DNA of 64,000 nt from contig NZ_RAPY01000002.1 of NCBI RefSeq assembly GCF_003610355.1, positions 62,001-126,000 of the forward strand, written 5' to 3'. Below are positions 61,477-64,000 of this stretch, piece by piece. Under the pieces are notes generated by a model that was not told the DNA's origin, did no database searches, and saw only the letters and a list, made by a program, of their open reading frames with translations. This DNA comes from Sphingobacterium detergens (GTDB lineage: Bacteria; Bacteroidota; Bacteroidia; Sphingobacteriales; Sphingobacteriaceae). The position numbers and the translations under genes are program-made. Position 1 is the first letter of the stretch. Each line of letters starts with the position of its first letter.

Positions 61477-61896
61477 ATGACAATTAATGAAATACAAAAC
61501 GAATTAGTTGAAGATTTTGCTTTCTTTACAGATTGGATGGAAAAATATGAGTATATCATCCAATTGGGCAAGGAAGTTCCTTTAATTGATGAGCAATACA
61601 AGACAGAAGAATATATTATCAAGGGCTGTCAGTCTAAGGTATGGTTGTATCCGGAAGTGAAAGATGGAAAGGTGTTTTTTACAGCAGATAGCGACGCGAT
61701 TATCACTAAAGGTTTGGTCAGTCTGATGGTCAAAGTGCTGTCGGGACATACTGCAAAAGAGATTGTCGATGCAGACCTGTATTTCGTTGATGAAATCGGT
61801 TTAAAAGAACACTTGTCGCCAACACGGGCCAATGGTTTATTGTCGATGATCAAACAGATGAAATTATATGCAGTGGCGTTGCAGGTAAACGCATAA
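61477..61896 (+). CDS. sufE: SufE-like sulfur acceptor
   Basis: The 139-residue protein matches SufE/CsdE: DFAFFTDWMEKYEYIIQLGKEVPLI, active-site IKGC51QSKVWLYPEV, and GLKEHLSPTRANGLLSMIKQMK. It accepts persulfide from SufS. Eleven bases separate the two genes. Confidence 0.95.
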   Translation: MTINEIQNELVEDFAFFTDWMEKYEYIIQLGKEVPLIDEQYKTEEYIIKGCQSKVWLYPEVKDGKVFFTADSDAIITKGLVSLMVKVLSGHTAKEIVDADLYFVDEIGLKEHLSPTRANGLLSMIKQMKLYAVALQVNA

Positions 61897-61976
61897 CCAG
61901 AACTGTTCAAAAATTAAAAGCGAACTCTCCTGAAATTGAATTTCTAAAAGGAGATTGTAGACGAATGATATTAATG

Positions 61977-62018
61977 AAAAACGGGAGTATCCAACCTTTT
62001 TGGATGCTCCCGTTTTTT
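61977..62018. terminator. Bidirectional terminator between sufE and the VOC gene
   Basis: AAAAACGGGAGTATCCA pairs with TGGATGCTCCCGTTTTT (one G-T pair). Confidence 0.85.
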
Positions 62019-62063
62019 ATCTATCCCAATCTATACCGTGGAATGCTGTTGTCTTCAATAAAA

Positions 62064-62885
62064 TTATCCGATCAAGTCTTTGATAATGATTTTTTTCATT
62101 TTCATTAAGGCTTCTCCAGCTCCTGGATTTTGAAGATATGTGGCAATTTGCGTTGGCACAATTTGCCAACTCACGCCGAATTCATCTTTACACCATCCAC
62201 ACATGCTCTCTTGTCCCTGCTGTGTAATACGATTCCAGTAATAGTCAATTTCAGCTTGATCCTGGCAGAGGATGGTGAGGGAAATACCTTCACTAAACGT
62301 AAAGTCTTGAGCGACTCCGCTATCCATGGCCATTAAGGTAAATCCATTGACAAGAAATTGAGTGTGCTGGATTTCCCCTTTATAATCGCCTTCCGGATAA
62401 CGTAAAATACCGTTGCTGTGAAAATCTTTGAATAGTTCTTCATAGAACTGAACTGCGGTTTCGCATTTACCTTGCTGAGGCCCGCAATACATTAGCGTAG
62501 GGACGATTGCTTGTTGGTTTGTGTCACTTACGTTGCCTTGGTATAACTGCCAGTTTACACCGTATTTGTCCGCTACCCAGCCATAATAAGCACTCCAGGG
62601 ATAGCTGTTTAGTGGCATCAGTACGTTTCCGTCTACTGATAATGTCTTCCAGATGCGATCAATCTCTTCGGCTGATTCACAGATCACCATAAATGATATG
62701 GATGGATTTGGCTTAAACATCGGCCCTCCATTGATGCCGATAAATTTTACGCCATTAAGCAGTGCCTCGACAACGATCGGGGAGTTACTTTCGATATGAC
62801 TGTTTGGAAAAGTCTGGCAGTATAAATCAAAAGCTTCCTTCGCATTCTGATCAAACCATAGGGACGGTATAATTGAATTTTCCAT
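62064..62885 (-). CDS. Two-domain VOC (PhnB/glyoxalase-like) protein
   Basis: Two similar halves each follow the PhnB-type VOC pattern: SIIPSLWFDQNAKEAFDLYCQTFPNS to YGWVADKYGVNWQLYQG, and VPTLMYCGPQQGKCETAVQFYEELF to GWCKDEFGVSWQIVPTQ. These were formerly labelled 3-demethylubiquinone methyltransferase domains. VOC proteins bind a metal between halves and include resistance and isomerase enzymes; the reaction here is unknown. Confidence 0.88.
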   Translation of the reverse strand: MENSIIPSLWFDQNAKEAFDLYCQTFPNSHIESNSPIVVEALLNGVKFIGINGGPMFKPNPSISFMVICESAEEIDRIWKTLSVDGNVLMPLNSYPWSAYYGWVADKYGVNWQLYQGNVSDTNQQAIVPTLMYCGPQQGKCETAVQFYEELFKDFHSNGILRYPEGDYKGEIQHTQFLVNGFTLMAMDSGVAQDFTFSEGISLTILCQDQAEIDYYWNRITQQGQESMCGWCKDEFGVSWQIVPTQIATYLQNPGAGEALMKMKKIIIKDLIG

Positions 62886-62913
62886 GAGCGTCGATTTTTA
62901 GTTTAAAATTCAC

Positions 62914-63843
62914 TTATTTATATTTATCGTGTAATCCTTTATTTGCAGTAATCAGTGGTTTGATTTTATCCAGACGGGATAATTTGGTTTTTTCCTGTTT
63001 CGCTTCGTCGATATACTGAATATATTCTTTTTGTTTTCCTGGTGTGAGGGCCTTGAAGTGATCATGAAATACCTGATCTGAATGAAGTGCTTCCAAAAGA
63101 ATTCCAGAAGGAGGTATTGCTTCGCTTTTGGTGGGTTTAATTTCTTTTCCCTCGTCAATTGTTCGAATAGATTCTTGGATATAAGCCTCGATTTTGGTGC
63201 TATCCATTTCGCTGACATGCTGAAAACGCCATTGTCGAAGTGCTTTGGTTTTACCTTCGGAGGCGCTGATCAAGACATTTTCCTTATCTTCTAAAAATAC
63301 ACCATTATAGAACCATAGGGAAAAGAAGTTTTTGAAACCACCCCATCCGATAACATTTTTCCCTTTGTGTGTATAGATGTCACTGCCCCATTTGAATTCT
63401 TTTTTCAGTGTGGTTTTTAGCATAATCTGTTGCATCAGTTCTTCAGCTTCTAGCCAATTTCCTCTGCTTTTATGCCAGTTAGGGCCTTGTTTATCCTTAA
63501 GTTTTTCGATATTAAAGGCGACAATATCACGAATGATTTTTTCTGGTAAGGGTTGGTCAATCGGAATCTGTATTGCTCCTTTTGATGTTTTAAAATCTTT
63601 AAGTTCTGCCGCGAAATGCGTGATGGCATCAGGTCCAGGGTATAGGCCGAGATGCTGTTTATTCATTGCAAAATGGATCAGATTGCCATTAAATCGGAAA
63701 GTAGGCATCTGATAAGAAATGGTTTCTGTGGCTTCAGCTGGGACTACTTCAGCAATCAGCTGCCGTACTTGATTGAGATAGGTCTTCTTGTCCCCTTCGA
63801 ATTGGTCAATATACTCGTCAATTGTTGAAACGCTACTTGTCAT
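62914..63843 (-). CDS. DUF1801 / YdeI-like protein
   Basis: The first 115 residues are a DUF1801 domain (STIDEYIDQFEGDKKTYLNQVRQLIAEVVPAEATETISYQMPTF, LIHFAMNKQHLGLYPGPDAI). A second DUF1801-like segment follows (FKWGSDIYTHKGKNVIGWGGFKNFFSLWFYNG). The C-terminus resembles the YdeI/OmpD-associated tail (ALHSDQVFHDHFKALTPGKQKEYIQYIDEAKQEKTKLSRLDK). All are small domains of unknown biochemical role; fusion of them is common in Bacteroidota. Confidence 0.82.
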   Translation of the reverse strand: MTSSVSTIDEYIDQFEGDKKTYLNQVRQLIAEVVPAEATETISYQMPTFRFNGNLIHFAMNKQHLGLYPGPDAITHFAAELKDFKTSKGAIQIPIDQPLPEKIIRDIVAFNIEKLKDKQGPNWHKSRGNWLEAEELMQQIMLKTTLKKEFKWGSDIYTHKGKNVIGWGGFKNFFSLWFYNGVFLEDKENVLISASEGKTKALRQWRFQHVSEMDSTKIEAYIQESIRTIDEGKEIKPTKSEAIPPSGILLEALHSDQVFHDHFKALTPGKQKEYIQYIDEAKQEKTKLSRLDKIKPLITANKGLHDKYK

Positions 63844-63853
63844 AATCTTGTGT

Positions 63854-64000
63854 CTAATTCTTGATCCTGCTGTATTTGGTAGTTATAAATTGGATGGTCT
63901 CTTGCATTAATGTGGTCAGATGTTCCGTATTGATGTCACTCAGTTTTTTAATGTAAATGCAGGCTTTACCTATTTTATATTTGCCCAGTTGTTCCACTAG
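63854..64000 (-). CDS. DUF1801 family protein, C-terminal fragment (cut by window edge)
   Basis: On the minus strand the frame from the right edge reads EQLGKYKIGKACIYIKKLSD, then 25 more residues rich in Thr and Lys to a TAG. LGKxKxGKACIYIKKLSDI is the C-terminal signature of short DUF1801 (YdhG-like) proteins. The start lies beyond the window. It would be the upstream neighbour of the larger DUF1801/YdeI gene, 10 bases apart. Confidence 0.75.
   Translation of the reverse strand, partial: LVEQLGKYKIGKACIYIKKLSDINTEHLTTLMQETIQFITTKYSRIKN

Overview
The window comes from a Bacteroidota genome, most likely Sphingobacteriaceae (Sphingobacterium-like). Support: two SusC/SusD outer-membrane pairs, one with a FecI-type sigma factor and FecR anti-sigma factor; promoter candidates of the Bacteroidota type (TTG, about 20 bases, then TAnnTTTG); type-B ribosomal protein L31; a menaquinone (futalosine-pathway) radical-SAM enzyme; several TTG/GTG starts; and a low G+C background. 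The genus is inference.

Layout. 0-7.2 kb: 3' part of a fimbrillin/FISUMP-like surface protein, a DoxX membrane protein, a secreted protein of unknown role, a di-heme cytochrome c peroxidase and a PhoX-like lipoprotein. Three copies of an unassigned intergenic element (conserved 5' block plus terminator-like hairpin with a C-rich loop) lie here. 7.4-18.5 kb: a FecI/FecR-controlled uptake locus: sigma factor, anti-sigma factor, STN-containing SusC, SusD, a metalloprotease-like lipoprotein whose zinc motif is destroyed, two TlpA-like thiol oxidoreductases and a secreted SRPBCC protein. 18.5-24.3 kb: BlaI/BlaR1-type pair, truncated hemoglobin, secreted EF-hand-like protein, orphan ExbD, Ogt, PAS-LuxR regulator. 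24.4-26.0 kb: two identical tRNA-Ser(UGA) genes, tRNA fragments and a 237-bp direct repeat enclosing a gene for a 71-residue glycine-rich peptide with a triplet microsatellite. 26-31 kb: bestrophin, GH25 lysozyme, double rhodanese, thioredoxin, an acidic 51-residue peptide, ScpB and MqnC. 31.4-36.5 kb: second SusC/SusD pair. 36.5-45.8 kb: PBP4-like peptidase, UMF1-type MFS carrier, LutA-like Fe-S protein, Tat-exported sugar isomerase-like protein, two tandem POT peptide transporters, CNNM/CorC-like protein.

45.9-49.7 kb: a GH109-type glycosidase divergent from a NahK-like sugar kinase, with a pair of LacI-type operators between them; together they look like an alpha-GalNAc (or related N-acetylhexosamine) salvage unit. 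A CBM9-like protein and a DUF2853 protein follow. 49.9-58.3 kb: housekeeping genes (L31, GlmU-like, TpiA, PrmA, Mpl), a small Xre regulator and two further POT transporters. 58.4-59.0 kb is an intergenic stretch with a sharply G+C-richer non-coding block. 59-64 kb: acyl-ACP desaturase, SufS-SufE, a two-domain VOC protein and DUF1801/YdeI proteins, the last cut by the window edge.

No CRISPR array, transposase, integrase, prophage or rRNA gene was seen. Calls rest on motif recognition by eye; no database search was run.
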